Positions 51,559-63,950 of a DNA stretch of 64,000 nucleotides are shown one piece after another; position 1 is the first letter of the stretch, and each line of letters begins with the position of its first letter. Source of the stretch: Leptobrachium leishanense (Eukaryota > Chordata > Amphibia > Anura > Megophryidae); the NCBI GenBank assembly GCA_009667805.1, contig CM019063.1:57458881-57522880 (forward strand), given 5' to 3'. The notes under the pieces are model-generated. The model was not told the DNA's origin. It saw only the letters and a program-made list of their open reading frames with translations, and did not search any database. The position numbers were made by a program, and so were the translations under genes.

Positions 51559-51665
51559 TGTTACCGGAATCTGCTAGGTTCACTCGGGACGAAGCCGGAC
51601 CGGACACGAGCAAGATGGCCGCCTGGCTCATAATGGCGACCATCTTCCAGCCTGATTCCACTTCA
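51559..51665 (-). repeat. ERV copy 1 5' LTR, internally deleted
   Basis: Retains a U3-start-like stretch (CCAGGCGGCCATCTTGCTC) fused to the last 60 bases of U5 ending GATTCCGGTAACA. About 550 bases present in the complete LTR (53932-54588) are missing, including promoter and poly(A) signal. Confidence 0.7.
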
Positions 51666-51744
51666 ATAGTAGCAGAGGTGTAGCGAATGTCATGAAGCGG
51701 CCGGGGGCAAGTCTTTGATTAGTGCCTCAACAAAAAATAATCAC

Positions 51745-51865
51745 TACAGCAGGGTTCAAAATTTCAAGTACAGAGCTACTAACCAGGCCTTAAGAGTTAC
51801 TTGCCACCAGTTGCCACACCCAGCCCCTACCATTAACTCTGCCCCTAAACACACCATCTTAAATT
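51745..51865 (-). repeat. Dispersed repeat fragment, relative of 34650-34790
   Basis: Reverse complement shares GGTGTGTTTAGGGGCAGAGT and GGCAACTGGTGGCAAGTAA with that copy. Confidence 0.75.
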
Positions 51866-51890
51866 AAAGTGGAGGAGGAGTCTCTTTTTT

Positions 51891-52699
51891 AACCATTTTA
51901 TTTAGGTGTTCATCTCAAAAGCCAAGCCCAAAGACTACCAAAGGCCGGTCAGGGCGCGAGACTTAATGGGCAGCGTGAGAATCAGCACACCCCTGAAGCA
52001 CCTACTGCACTGACAGGCCTTTTTATAGGCCAATTGTGACATCACAGAGTCCTAGAACTCCTTCCAAGAGCCTGGTTTGAATCACCAGCCAATCACCAAC
52101 TAGGAGTCAGACATGCCAACCAATCCAGCACGGCATTCACTTTAATTGGAACATTTGCAGAAACTTGGTCATGTTTGGTATCATTGGAAAGGCCATGCTC
52201 TGGCCTTTCTAATGATATCAAACATGACCCTGCTAGCTGCCAACAGTCGGGAGATATCGGGGTTCAAAGAACCCCCCCATCTCCACCCCTATCTTTCCTT
52301 TGGAGTCAATGAGGACTTTCCCCACACATCCTCAGCAGTTAAAGGGTTAAACCCCGGCGCCTCAAAAAAAACTTTTTTTAAACACAAGGTGGTAAAACAA
52401 GTGCGTTCATTAACCCAGGGCTTGACAAATTTACTATGAATCTAGAAGCCAGCTAAAAAACGTTAGGAGCCAGTTTATTTATTTTTTTCAGAATTTTATT
52501 TATGGTAATAAGTGTGTGGTAGTCCCCAGTCTCTCCCTGTACCTCACTACCTATTACAGCATTAAAATGTTTGCATATCCTACCAAGAATTCCTTGCTGC
52601 ATATGGGGAATGTAGAACAGGAGCTCTGGAGTGCAGTTCTTTGAATTGCTGAGATGTGCAGATGGTTTCTGCAATAATAAACATAGCCAATTATAGCGT

Positions 52700-52734
<35 letters not shown>

Positions 52735-53645
52735 ACAGTACATATGGGGGGAAAGGAGGAGGAATTATGATTAATAATTATTATTAATAAATGTTTATAT
52801 TTATAAGTCTATTTTTTAACCATTTTATTTAGGTGTTCATCTCGAACGCCAAGCCCAAAGACTACCGAAGGCCGGTCAGGGTGCGAGACTTAATGTGCAG
52901 CGTGAGAATCATCACACCCCTGAAGCACCTACTGCACTGACAGGCCTTTTTATAGGCCAATTGTGACATCACAGAGTTCTAGAACTCCATCCAAGAGCCT
53001 GGTTTGAATCCCCAGCCAATCACCATCTAGGAGTCAGACATGCCAACCAATCCCGCACGGCATTAAACTTTAATTGGAACATTTGCAGAAACATGGTCAT
53101 GTTTGGTGTCATTGGAAAGGCCATCCTCTGGCCTTTCTAATGATATCAAACATGACCCTGCTAGCTGCCAACAGTCGGGAGATAACGGGGTTCAAAGGAA
53201 CCCCCTATCTTTCCTTAGGAGTCAATGAGGACTTTCTCCACACGTCCTCAGCAGTGAAAGGGTTAAACCCCGGTGCCTCAAAAAAAACTTTTTTTAAAGG
53301 CTAGGTGGTAAAACAAGTGTGTTCATTAACCCAGGGCTTGATTAATTTACTTTGAATCTAGGAGCCAGCTAAAAAAATTTAGGAGCCAGTTTTTCTTTTT
53401 TTAGAATTTTATTTATGGTATTAAGTGTGTGGTAGTCTCCAGTCTCTCCCTGTCCCTCACTGCTTATTACAGCATTAAAATGTTTGCATATCCTACCCAG
53501 AATTCCTTGCTGCATATGGGGAATGTAGAACAGGAGCTCTGGAGTGCAGTTCTTTGAATTGCTGAGATGTGCAGATGGCTTCTGCAATAATAAACATAAC
53601 CAATTATAGCGTGTGTGTATATATATATATATTATATATATATAA
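51891..53645 (+). repeat. Tandem duplication, 927-bp period
   Basis: 51891-52817 and 52818-53645 align over their whole length with scattered substitutions and small indels. Each has AACCATTTTATTTAGGTGTT at the start, a TTAA-type MITE core with the hairpin module, and TAGGAGCCAGTTT-type sequence, and ends in a TA microsatellite. No gene. Confidence 0.93.
52160..52350. repeat. TTAA-family deletion derivative (also 53088-53265)
   Basis: The hairpin GGTATCATTGGAAAGGCC with its inverse, then GCTAGCTGCCAACAGTCGGG, ends CAGCAGTTAAAGGGTTAA. The second copy is part of the tandem duplication. Confidence 0.75.
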
Positions 53646-53655
53646 TATATATGTA

Positions 53656-53931
53656 TGTAAGGGACTCAGGCCAGTAGATGACCGCCATCTTGAGCCAGGC
53701 GGCCATCTTGCTCAGAACATTGGTTCACTTGAATCTAAATAGTAGATATTAGCTGAAATTAGGATATAGCTTGCATAGAATCGTAGGAATGTGTTAAACT
53801 AACAGTGAAGCAATTAAAGTAACGAGGACCCGGGCCGTAGCTGGCACACAGTGACAGGATAGAGAATAGTTACATCAAGGTCAGAGGAGCCAGAGCCTGA
53901 ACAAAGAGAAGTGTGAAACCAGACGAGGCCT
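53656..53931 (+). repeat. Partial ERV LTR in + orientation (U3 start)
   Basis: Starts TGTAAGGGACTCAGGCCAG and matches the first 276 bases or so of the complete LTR (read on the minus strand from 54588), with an extra CGGGCCGTAGCTGGCAC segment. It stops at GACGAGGCCT, exactly where the end of the opposite LTR begins. Confidence 0.9.
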
Positions 53932-54588
53932 TGTTACCGGAATCCACCTGGTTCACTCTGGAGTAAAGTCGGACCGGCACGGACAATGACTGCTTGGACA
54001 CGAGTCTCTTCAGGAAAGGCAAACTTTATTGTGACGTCACAGATGCTCACACAGGATTGAATCGCAAAGAGTGAGCCCCGATCTCACTCCAACAAGGAGT
54101 CTTATACCCCGAATACATAATTAGGTACATCCCAATTAGCCCACCTCCTGGTGACACTATCCCACCCCACGTGGGTCTGTACCTCCCATAATCGAATACA
54201 AAGACATTCCATACATTGGTCATAAATTGGCAGACTTCATGTTATTCTGACAATGGAGGATTTACCACTCTCTCTGGTTCCTGCCTATGCCCACCTCCCT
54301 AAAGCTTGTTTATTGTATATTCTAGATAAGGCCTCGTCTGGTTTCACACTTCCCTTTGTTCAACGGCTTGCTTCTCTGACCTTGATGTATCTATTCTTCA
54401 TCCTGTCACTTGGATTCTCGTTATTTTTAATTGCCTTGCTGTTAGTTTAACACATTCCTAAAATTATTTTTAAACTACATCCTAATTTCAGCTAATATCT
54501 ACTATTTAGATTCAAGTGAACCAATGTTCTGAGCAAGATGGTCGCCTGGCTCAAGATGGCGGCCATCTCCTGACCTGAGTCCCTTACA
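53932..54588 (-). repeat. ERV copy 2 3' LTR, complete
   Basis: 657 bp, TGTAAGGG...GGTAACA on the minus strand, preceded by a polypurine tract. TATA-like TATAAG at 54101-54106 and AATAAA at 54025-54030 mark promoter and poly(A) signal, leaving a short R region. Ends share CCGGTAACA with copy 1. Confidence 0.93.
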
Positions 54589-54601
54589 TTCCCCCCTTGG
54601 C
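54589..54601 (-). promoter_or_regulatory. Polypurine tract of ERV copy 2
   Basis: Minus strand CCAAGGGGGGAA immediately before the LTR start; primes plus-strand DNA synthesis in retroviruses. Confidence 0.85.
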
Positions 54602-56156
54602 TCAAGTCTCAGATTCTCCCTCTGAGACTTGTAGCCACTACACTCCGCTATTGCTATCCTCAAATACCTCATACTTCAGGGGACCCATCCTCGCTGGGAA
54701 CATGTCTTATGGGATCATCAGTGGTATCTTTTGTGTTTGTGTAGGTGTTAGAGCTCTCTTGCATAGTGGCCATAGACATAGCCCTATGCGGTACAGGAGT
54801 ATCCCTATCACTAGGATCACTACCACCATCAATATCATGGATCCAATCCGTGAGATAAATCCCAGGATTGATCCGAACCTGTCTCCGAATGCTCCGAACC
54901 CACCAAGTGGATTCCAGCCTTCAGCAGCAGTCTGTCTAGCTGTGTTCTGCAACTGAACTACCTTCTCCTGGTGATCCTGGATCACTTGGTAGTAGTCAGG
55001 GACCTCATGTGAAGTGTTTCTGATGTATGTACAACATTCATAATGCATTGTCATTTCACACAGCCCATTCGATGCAGCACTGATCTGCTCCAGTGCCATA
55101 TCATGTATCATCTGCAGCTTTCGGATTTCTCGCAGCTCAATATTCAGCAACTGAATATCCATACTTGTCTTTTAGTATTTCATGCATCAAATTAGCATAA
55201 CTATTCATTCTCACCATCAACACTCTTCCCATCCAGTCCATGCTGGAAACGACACCCATATTCGATCTCTCTTAGTGAACAGCTCTCTCTTCTGTTTTTC
55301 AAACACCAGTAGGTACCTAGGGTGTAGTGCAGTGTCTGTGTCAGTATTATCCCCTCTCGCTCTCTGGATCGGAATCAGTCTGGCCAGATAACACATCCCC
55401 ATTATTGTAGGTGGTACCCATGTGTAACACACTCTTCCACAGCACACCTGATAACCTCCCGTCAGCATAAATGGTGACAAGTGTAATGTTCCTTTTGACA
55501 TTTCTAACATCATCCGCCCCAGTCGTTTCACCAAGTCCCATGCATTTTGTCTATCCACAGTCACATTTGCAATTGTTAGTTGTTGGTCTCTAGTGAGTGA
55601 CCTTGGCCTAAGTAGGAGCATCCCTGGCCCTGTCCCTGTGTCTACCTTATACACATGTGAAGTTCAGTTTAATCTACTTGAGTAACACGGGTTCCCACCC
55701 TTGTCTGACCCTCCATTCGAACATAACTGGAAACACCATTCTGGTGGGTACACTGGCCCCGTTATTGGGTAGTCGGGGGTGAATGCTTCCGGCTTATCCT
55801 GAGGATCAGTAATGGTGTGTATTGTGATGTTTCCTGATGCAAATGTACTTAAATACATAGGAATTGAAGCAAAAGGTATATAAATTGTCTCTGGGTGCAA
55901 TCTGCTGCACACCCAACACGCAGTTTGTCCAGACTTCTTTGCGTATGCATATTTAAATTTTACAAGCAGGTGCCCTCTCGGAGTGGTTTCTGACCCCACA
56001 TCACGTTTCTGTCTCCACATGGTACGGTTTTCAATTACCGGGTGTGTACCATTCCAGATATGGGAGATATCCACTCTCTCTGTTGCTTTCGGGCACTTTG
56101 GACATGCCCCCTGCGATAGTCCATAGATCAAATTAGCGAGATACAGTATTAGCACC

Positions 56157-57713
56157 TAGATCCCAACTCTCCATCCAATTACCGCCCTGTATCCCTGCTT
56201 CCCTTCACATCAAAGCTCCTAGAAAAACTAGTCTTCAACCGCCTCTCCCTCTTCCTGTCCTCCAATTCCCTACTTGACCCCCTGCAATCTGGCTTCCGTC
56301 CCCTACACTCAACTGAAACTGCCCTCACCAAAGTCACCACCGACCTCCTAACTGCTAAAAAACACGGCCACTATTCTATTCTCATCCTGCTTGACCTCTC
56401 GGCTGCTTTTGACACTGTTGACCACCCCCTCCTTCTACAGACCCTCAATTCTCTGGGTCTCGGTGACACTGCACTTGCTTGGGTTGACTCCTATTTATCC
56501 AACAGGTCCTTCTGTGTGTCCTTTGCTGGTAACTCCTCCTCATTGCCTCTACCTCAAGGCTCTGTCCTTGGTCCTCTGCTCTTTTCCATCTACACCTCCT
56601 CTCTGGGCAAAATCATCAACAGCTTTGGCTTTAATTACCACCTCTACGCTGATGACACTCAGATCTACCTCTCTATCCCTGATCTCTCTCCCCCTGTCCT
56701 TTCAAAAGTCAGTGACTGTTTATCTGGCATCTCCTCCTGGATGGCCTTCCACCACCTAAAGATCAACATGTCAAAGACTGAACTCCTACTTATTCCTCCC
56801 TCCAATGCCTCCCCACCTCCTGACTTCTCTATCACGGTGGAGGGTATCACCATCTCCCCATCAAACCAAGTTTGCTGTCTTGGAGTTACACTTGACTCTG
56901 CTCTTTCCTTCATCCCCCACATCAAGTCTCTTTCCACCTCCTGTCGATACCAACTGCGTAATATTTCCAGAATTCGGCCATTTCTTACCGCTGTCACCAC
57001 AAAACAACTCATACACGCCCTGGTAATCTCCCGACTCGACTATTGCAATAATCTCTTATCTGGCCTCCCTCTGTCCCGCCTCTCCCCCTACAATCCATCC
57101 TGAACGCCTCTGCCAGGCTAATTCACCTCACCCGCCGCTCTGTCTCTGCCGCTCCCCTCTGCGAGTCCCTTCACTGGCTCCCCATCCACTGCAGAATTAA
57201 GTTCAAAATCCTTATCCTTACCTACAAAACCCTCACTAACTCAGCTCCCCACTACCTGTCCTCACTAATCACCAAATACACCCCAGCCCGCTCCCTAAGG
57301 TCAAACAGTGAACTGTGCCTAGCTTCTCCCCGCATCACCTCTTCCCATGATAGACTGCAGGATTTCTCACACGCAGCCCCCACTCTCTGGAACGCTCTCC
57401 CTCGTACTGTCAGACTTTCCCATAACTTCTCTTCCTTCAAACGCTCCCTTAAAACATTCCTATTTAGGGAAGCCTACCACCCAACTCACTGACGCAACCA
57501 TCAATCACTCTCACCTTACAGTCCTCTCCTCCTGTTTCCAACCCCAACCCTCCCAGATTGTGAGTTCCTACGGGAATAGGGCCCTCATCTCCTCCTGTAC
57601 TGTTTGTCAAATGTTGTTCAATGTATTGTAACCCTGTCTATACTGTGCTTATTGTACAGCGCTGCGGAATATGCTGGCGCTTTATAAATAAAGAATAATA
57701 ATAATAATAATAA
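56157..57713 (+). mobile_element. L2 LINE, 5'-truncated, inserted in env
   Basis: Flanked by TATTAGCACC at 56147-56156 and 57714-57723, ends in an (AAT)n tail after CTGCGGAATATGCTGGCGC. Opposite orientation to the provirus. Confidence 0.95.
56158..57490 (+). pseudogene. L2 ORF2 remnant (reverse transcriptase)
   Basis: From fingers to C-terminus: [49 protein letters not shown], catalytic [10 protein letters not shown] intact, [26 protein letters not shown]. Frame breaks near 56390-56520 and at 57095; the C-terminal LHWLPIHCRIKFKIL follows and ends at about 57490. 5' truncation removed the endonuclease. Confidence 0.9.
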
Positions 57714-57953
57714 TATTAGCACCAAAAATGCCCCAAACGTCAAAATCGTTTGGGCAACTCTTTTCACAGTCACATAAACCCAATCCCTCCCTACTGGAAT
57801 TTCAAAAGTAAAAGTCATCTCTGGTTGTTCAAGGGTCGGGGCAGGGCCCCTAAAAATAGCCCTTGGGGCATCCCCCGGGGGATCCCTTTGCTCCTCCGTT
57901 GGTGGGTGGTCAGGCATTATTGTGTCCTTCAAAACACCCACTTGTTGAGTCTT

Positions 57954-60900
57954 TTAGGCGCTCGAGACTGTGGTCTTTGTCAGCTTTAGCCTCAATGGAT
58001 TGGTCTCATTGGTGATGACCTTCCACTCTGATTCAGGATTGGCTGCAGCTGCCTTCAGTCTGGAGTGATGTATCCACGGAACCACCTCGGCAACCTTCAC
58101 TGCTGTAGGGGTTGATAACAGGACAAGGTAAGGACCTCTCCATTTTGGATCTAGTGGGTAAATTTTCCACTCCTTCACCCATATCGAGTCACCTGGACAA
58201 TACTTATGTAGTAGAGGATACAAAAAGTGTGGTAGATTATCTCCCACCCAAGTATTTAGCTTTTGCATTGATTTACCCAACAATACAACCTGTTCATTTA
58301 GTTTAGTTTCACCCAATGCCCGAAGGTCCCCCCTTAACCCATTAATTAGAGGGGTAGGCCGCCCGAACATGAGTTCGTACGGACTTAGCTTCAATTGGGG
58401 GGTTGGCCTGCACCTAATGTGCAATAAAACTATGGGCAGCACATCCAACCAGCCTAGTGACGTCTCTTGGCACAGTTTGGACATTAAAGTCTTCAGTGTT
58501 CTGTTCATTCGCTCGACTTTTACCGAGCTCTGGGGCCTGTAAGCCGTATGTAGCTTCCAGGTTATGCCCAAGAGGCGGGCAAGCTGCTGCAAACAGTTCT
58601 GTATGAAAGCTGGGCCATTGTCCGACCCTATTTCGAGGGGAAGTCCATACCGTGGTATTATTTCTTTCATTAGACTTCTCACTACTTCCGTTGTCTTCTC
58701 TGTCCTTGTGGGGAAAGCCTCCACCCATCCTGTTAGAGTGCACACCATCACGAGCAGATATTTGTATCCTTTGCAAGGCAGTAGCACCGTGAAGTCTATT
58801 TGTAACAATGCCATTGGGGACAGCCCGATTGGCTGCTTTCCTGGAGGTTGAGATGGGCCTGCTCTCGGATTATTCTTGGCACATGTCACGCACTGCTGGG
58901 CTATTGCTTTACAGACTACTGACAATCTTGGCACATAGAAGTGTGGCTCCAGCTGTTGTTCCATCATCTCCCTTCCTCCATGGGTACTTGCGTGAAGTGC
59001 TCTCACGATTTCAGGTGCCAATGTCTCCGGCAGGACTATTTGTCTGCTTGCTAACTGGAACCATCCGTCTTCTCCATATTCTCCTTGTTCCTCCGATAGC
59101 CACTTCTTCTCCTTCTCCGAATACACAGGTGTCCATTCACTCAACGGGGCCGGTAATAGTGGGGCTACCACTACTGATTTGGCCTTGTATCTCTCGAGTT
59201 CCTCCTGTTTTCCCCAGATGAATTCTTCTCTTGGTTGGTAATGTCGCCAGGCAAAGTACAGCAGGTCTTGCCTCTTCTGCACATCTCTTACTGCTGGCAC
59301 AAAGAAGTTCATCACACTTTTCTTCATTCTTGGCAGGTTGTTTTCGATAAGGGTCTCTTTGAGGAAGAACTTTACCAGTGGGGCTTGATATTCTTCTGCT
59401 CCCAGTTCTCCCAAACATAGCAGCATTCTCGTGATCCTCAAATTGTTATGAGGGTTAGCCGTTAGATTGTCAAAACGTTCGGCAAAATTTTCTGCTCGTT
59501 CAACTTCAGTTATTACTGTATCTTCTCCACTCTCCCTCACTAATTTTACGCCGAAGAAGTGCAGCACCATCTTGTATGCTCGGCGGAGTCTCTGCTGAAT
59601 TTCTGTGGTGTTATTCATCAGACGTGCTTCTTTGGGACTCAGAGGTCTGGAGTAAAAATTTCGGCCTTGACTTTGATTTGGGAACAGCCATTGGATATAA
59701 TCATGGTTGTTTTCCAGCAGTTCATCATCAGCAAACCATTTTTGTAGAATAATCTCAATAAATTCTCCTTTTGGTTCGAACTTTCTCCAATTCATATAAA
59801 ATTCGTAGTTTGGCATTGGGTCTTGGTCATCTTGCTTGCACAGGAGGACTTTGGCGGCTTGGTCAGACGGTAACAGTGGTTTTGCAGCGGCCTTGGCAGC
59901 CTGGTTGGCGCGTCTGTTCCCTTTCAGAATTTCATCATGACCTTTCTGGTGGCCACGACAGTGCATGATACTGACAGCAGTTGGTTTCCACACAGCCTCC
60001 AGTAAGGTCGCAATCTCAGCTGCATACTTTATCTGTTGTCCTGACGACGTGAGTAGGCCTCTTTCTTTGTATAATGCACCATGTGCATGGACAGTCATGA
60101 AAGCATATTTGGAGTCAGTATAGATATTCACTCTTTTTCCTTTAGAAATTTCGAGGGCCCTGGTCAGGGCCGTTATCTCAGCCAGTTGTGCAGACGTATG
60201 GCATGGTAGGGGGTTTGCTTCGATAATTTCTTCTCCTGAGACAACTGCATAGCCGGAGACCTTTTTCCCATTATCCATATAACGGCTTCCATCAGTGAAT
60301 AACTGTAGATCGTATTTGTCTAGGGGTATATCTTTCAGATCTGGTCTGCTACTGAATACTTCTTCCATGACTTGGAGGCATTCATGATTCGGATCCTCTT
60401 CACAGTCAGGCAGTAGCGTAGCTGGGTTTAAGGTAGCGATGAGGTCCAGACGAACCCGTGGATTCTCACACATCACGGCTTGGTACTTTGTCAGTCGGCT
60501 GTTGCTGAACCAGTAACTGCCTTTTACATCAAGCAGGGCTTTCACAGCATGTGGGACCTTGACATGAAGAACTTGTCCGAGGGTCAGTTTGTCTGCTTTG
60601 GCTATGAGCATTGCAGTAGCTGCCACTGCTTTCAGGCATGGAGGTAGACCGCAAGCCACAGGGTCAAGTTGTTTGGATAGGTAGGCCACAGGCCTTAGCC
60701 ATGAGCAAAGTTCTGGATTAGCACTCCTATTGCTGTCTGGTTATGCTCATGCACATACAGTTGGAAGGGCTTGCTGTGATCTGGCAATCCCAATGCTGGG
60801 GCTTCCATCAGGAGGGACTTTAGTTTCAGAAAGGCAGCCGCCTGTTCTTCTGTCCAGAGGAAGGGGTCATGCTCTCCCCCCTTGGTAGCCTGATGTAGGG

Positions 60901-62279
60901 TTTTGGCAATGTCTGCAAAATTGGGGATCCACAGGCGACAGAAGTCTGCAGCTCCTAGGAATTCACAGACTTGTCTCCTTGTCTTTGGCTGGGGTATACG
61001 GCATACTGCTTCCTTTATCTCAGCTCCCAGTGCACGCTTAGTACCTGTTAATTGAAATCCTAGATATTTTACACTTTCTTTACATATTTGTGCTTTCTTT
61101 CTGGACACCTTGTATCCTGCTTGGCATAGCAGATGCAGCAGGGCCTTTGTGGCAGAGAGACAGTCTTTTTCCATAGGGGAAGCAAGTAATAAATCATCTA
61201 CATACTGTAGTAAAAACAACCTTGTCTGGCTGAGCATTGAAGGACAGGAGGTCCTGGCTGAGCGCGCAACCAAAAATCGTGGGTGAGTTTTTGAAACCTT
61301 GAAGGAGGTGTGTCCAGGTCATTTGATGACGCGCTCCCGTAGTAGATTCGTCCCATTGGAACGCAAAAAGGGGCTGGCTTGCGGGAGCCAGGCGGATGCA
61401 AAAGAAAGCGTCTTTTAAATCAAGCACTGTGTAATATTTTGTATCGCCAGGAATTAATGCCAATAAATTGTATGGATTGGGGACCACAGGGTGCAGGGTC
61501 ACTGTGGCCTCATTAACGGCTCTCAGGTCTTGGACTGGGCGGTATTGTTGTGTGCCTTCTTTCTGAACTGGCAGTAATGGTGTGTTCCACGGTGACACAC
61601 AGAACTTCAATATCCCGTGGTCTTTAAGTCTCTGTAAATGTGTTTGAATATTCTGCTTGGCTTTCTGTGGGATATGATATTGTTTTAGGGCCACAGGTGT
61701 TGCGCCGGGTTTCAGATCAACATACACTGGGGGAATATTTACTGCCAAGCCGGGCGGATTCTCTTCTGCCCAGACTCCAGGGACTCCAAGGAGTAGTGTG
61801 GATGGGTCTGGGGCGACCGGCGGGGTTGTTGCCGTCCGCCACTCTTCTTCTCTAGGCATAATTACTGCAATCTTTACGGGTTGGGTGTCCTGGCTGGCTG
61901 GGTTATACTGCCGTACAGAGCTGCCACTCTCCGGCAGATCTAATCTAGCGTGACCCCCGGGAAGAAATGTAATTTGGGCTTGCAATTTGCAAAGGATATC
62001 CCACTCCAGGAGTTGGATGGGACATTCAGGCATATACAGAAATTCATGTTCTACATTGTGCCCACCCACACTACATTTTCGTGAGGCAAGAAAAGGATAC
62101 TTAGCAGAAACACCCATTGCTCCCATTATATCAACCTCATTTCCCATTGGGTGCACAATTTGCTGTGTTACGACTGAATATTCAGCGCCAGTGTCAACCA
62201 TAAAAATTTCATCTTTGTCTCCCATCCTTACTGTGACCGTGGGCTCGTGATTACCGAGTGGGATGGGCCCAGGTCTGTG
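57954..62279 (-). pseudogene. ERV copy 2 pol, three frames
   Basis: Protease and first half of RT (62279-61194, DTGAEYSVV near 62210), RT palm to connection (61273-60695, YVDDLLLAS), then 911 residues (60689-57954) with YLSKQLDPVA, RNase H (LFTDGSRYMDN, IYTDSKYAF), integrase HASTHGGREMM, CVTCAKNNPR, SDNGPAF, RMNRTLK and the GPY/F region near its end. Two indel clusters (around 61210 and 60690) break the frame; otherwise better preserved than copy 1 and free of its insertions. Confidence 0.9.
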
Positions 62280-63950
62280 TCAATATATACCTTGACCCTC
62301 AAATGATGTTCCCGCCAACCCCACAAAACCTGAACCAGCAGCGTCATTTCGTTCATACCTGCCATTGTTTACCTGCCCGTTGGAGGCATTGTGACCTCCC
62401 GAGGCACCTGCCTCTCCCTGTACCCCATTATTCTCGGGTCTTTCAGGGCATTCATTTTTCCAGTGACCTTCCCCCCGGCAAATTGCGCACTGATTTAGCC
62501 CCAAGCGTTCCCTAGGGGCTCCCCTACCTCTCCCTCTACCCCTTGCCCTCCCTCTATCATGGGCACCCCTCCCATTACCCATGTAGCCAACTACACCAGT
62601 CTGCCCTCTCTGTTTTCATATCTCCTCCCGCTTCTCTTCTAAATACCGGTTGTGATACACTTTATTAGCAATTTCTACTAATTCGCTAATCCCTTTCCCC
62701 AAAAATCCATCCAACCTCTGAATTTTGTTGCGTATATCTCGTTGTGACTGACTCACAAAAGAGGAGTTAACTAGCCACTGATTCTCTGCAGCCTCCGGGT
62801 CAATTGGACTATACATTCTATATGCATCTAGCAACCTTTCCAAAAATGCACTCGGGGTTTCTTTAATATCCTGCACAATATTCAATATTTTACCCATATT
62901 TGTAGGCTTCTTCCCTCCCGCTTTAACCCCCATCATCACTGCTGTGCAGTATGTCTGTAGGTGAGCTATACCTTCATTAGTGTTATAAGGCCATTTGGGA
63001 TCTGTTTTGGGGTAATGCTCCTCCGCCCACGCTTCTGGATTAACTAAGGCATCCTCCACTTCCTGGGCTAAAAGGATCTTCCGAGCGCTATTGTTAATAC
63101 GGACTCTCTCCTCTGTTGTAAACATTGTCAGCAGTAACTGCTGGCAATCTGCCCATGTGGGATTATGTGTGAGCATTACCGACTCTATCATACTGGCTAC
63201 TGCTGCGGGATTCGCGGAATAAAGTGGTGTATGTGTTTTCCAATTAAATAAATCTGTTGTCGTGAATGGGACATATGTGTATTGTACTGGCCCAGGCTCT
63301 CCATTTTCCAGAAGGGGACCTGGCACCTCCCGTAGAGGGAGCTGCAGTTTACTCTTCCCTGGGTTGTGCTGATATACATCTCTGGGTTTATATATATTAT
63401 TGGCAGCACGTGTGGTGGCCCCAGGGTCCCCATCCCCATCTCCACTATCTTTAGGGGTCACTCGTCGGTACACGGCAGCGTCAGGCATCTCAATCTTATC
63501 TGCAATATCCACTTCATCCTCTCCACCCTCCACCCCCTTCTCCGCGATGTTACGAGCCGGAGCCGAGGGAGCAGGCGGGGTACTAGCAGCAGCCTGCCCC
63601 CTCCTCTCCGCCTGCTCCACCGCGGCACCCAAAGCCTCCCTGGCTGCCCCATAGCAAGATGGGCATGGTGGCGGAAGGGAATCAATCTCCTCCGGGTGTC
63701 CTGCCAACACCGGTTTACCCTTTTTATCCTGGCAAGGAGTTTTCTGTTTCTTATTTTGCCCCGCCAGCATAATAAAATGACTCTTATCCCTTACACAATA
63801 CCTCCATATATCTATATACGGGTACTGATCAGGGTGACCATACCTTCCGGTAATACAGGAATGCATATTCTGTATCAACTCTGGATCCATAGATCCCTGC
63901 TCTGGCCATTCGGGGACCAACATTGGCCAGACTATAGTACATAACAATGT
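62280..63950 (-). pseudogene. ERV copy 2 gag, nonsense-mutated, N-terminus cut
   Basis: Capsid, linker and WPMLVPEWPEQGS region parallel copy 1. An in-frame TGA at 62616-62618 precedes the nucleocapsid (62582-62280), which keeps its single knuckle (CAICRGEGHWKNEC). Similarity to copy 1 stops at about 63950, so the first 50 or so residues are missing or replaced. Ends with UGA like copy 1. Confidence 0.87.

Larger units (their letters stand above)
42833..51665 (-). mobile_element. Endogenous retrovirus copy 1 (gamma/epsilon-like, class I)
   Basis: Minus-strand provirus: 5' LTR remnant (51559-51665), primer-binding region (51537-51556), about 1-kb leader, gag, pol and the first part of env. 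The 3' end is lost at 42833, inside env SU. It contains a foreign solo LTR (43653-44196) and a 342-bp insert (44990-45331). Class I assignment comes from YVDD reverse transcriptase, a proline-type primer site, one zinc knuckle, gag/pol in one frame with a stop between, and env starting inside pol. Confidence 0.9.
54707..57941 (-). pseudogene. ERV copy 2 env, broken and carrying an L2 insertion
   Basis: Leader and hydrophobic segment (57941-57714), L2 insertion (56157-57713), SU blocks (56155-55664 with HIWNGTHP, WVCSRLHP; 55654-55217), and TM (55162-54707) with the Cys cluster CEMTMHYECC, then GGFGAFGDRFGS and a clear membrane anchor (MILMVVVILVIGILLY, about residues 110-126) with a tail of about 25 residues. 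Frame changes at about 55660 and 55200 plus the insertion make it non-functional. The fusion peptide and SU/TM cleavage site are not evident. Confidence 0.85.

Noticed and set aside
53656..53931. Part of the copy 2 LTR itself
   Set aside because: It is in the opposite orientation and carries extra bases, so it is a separate LTR fragment.
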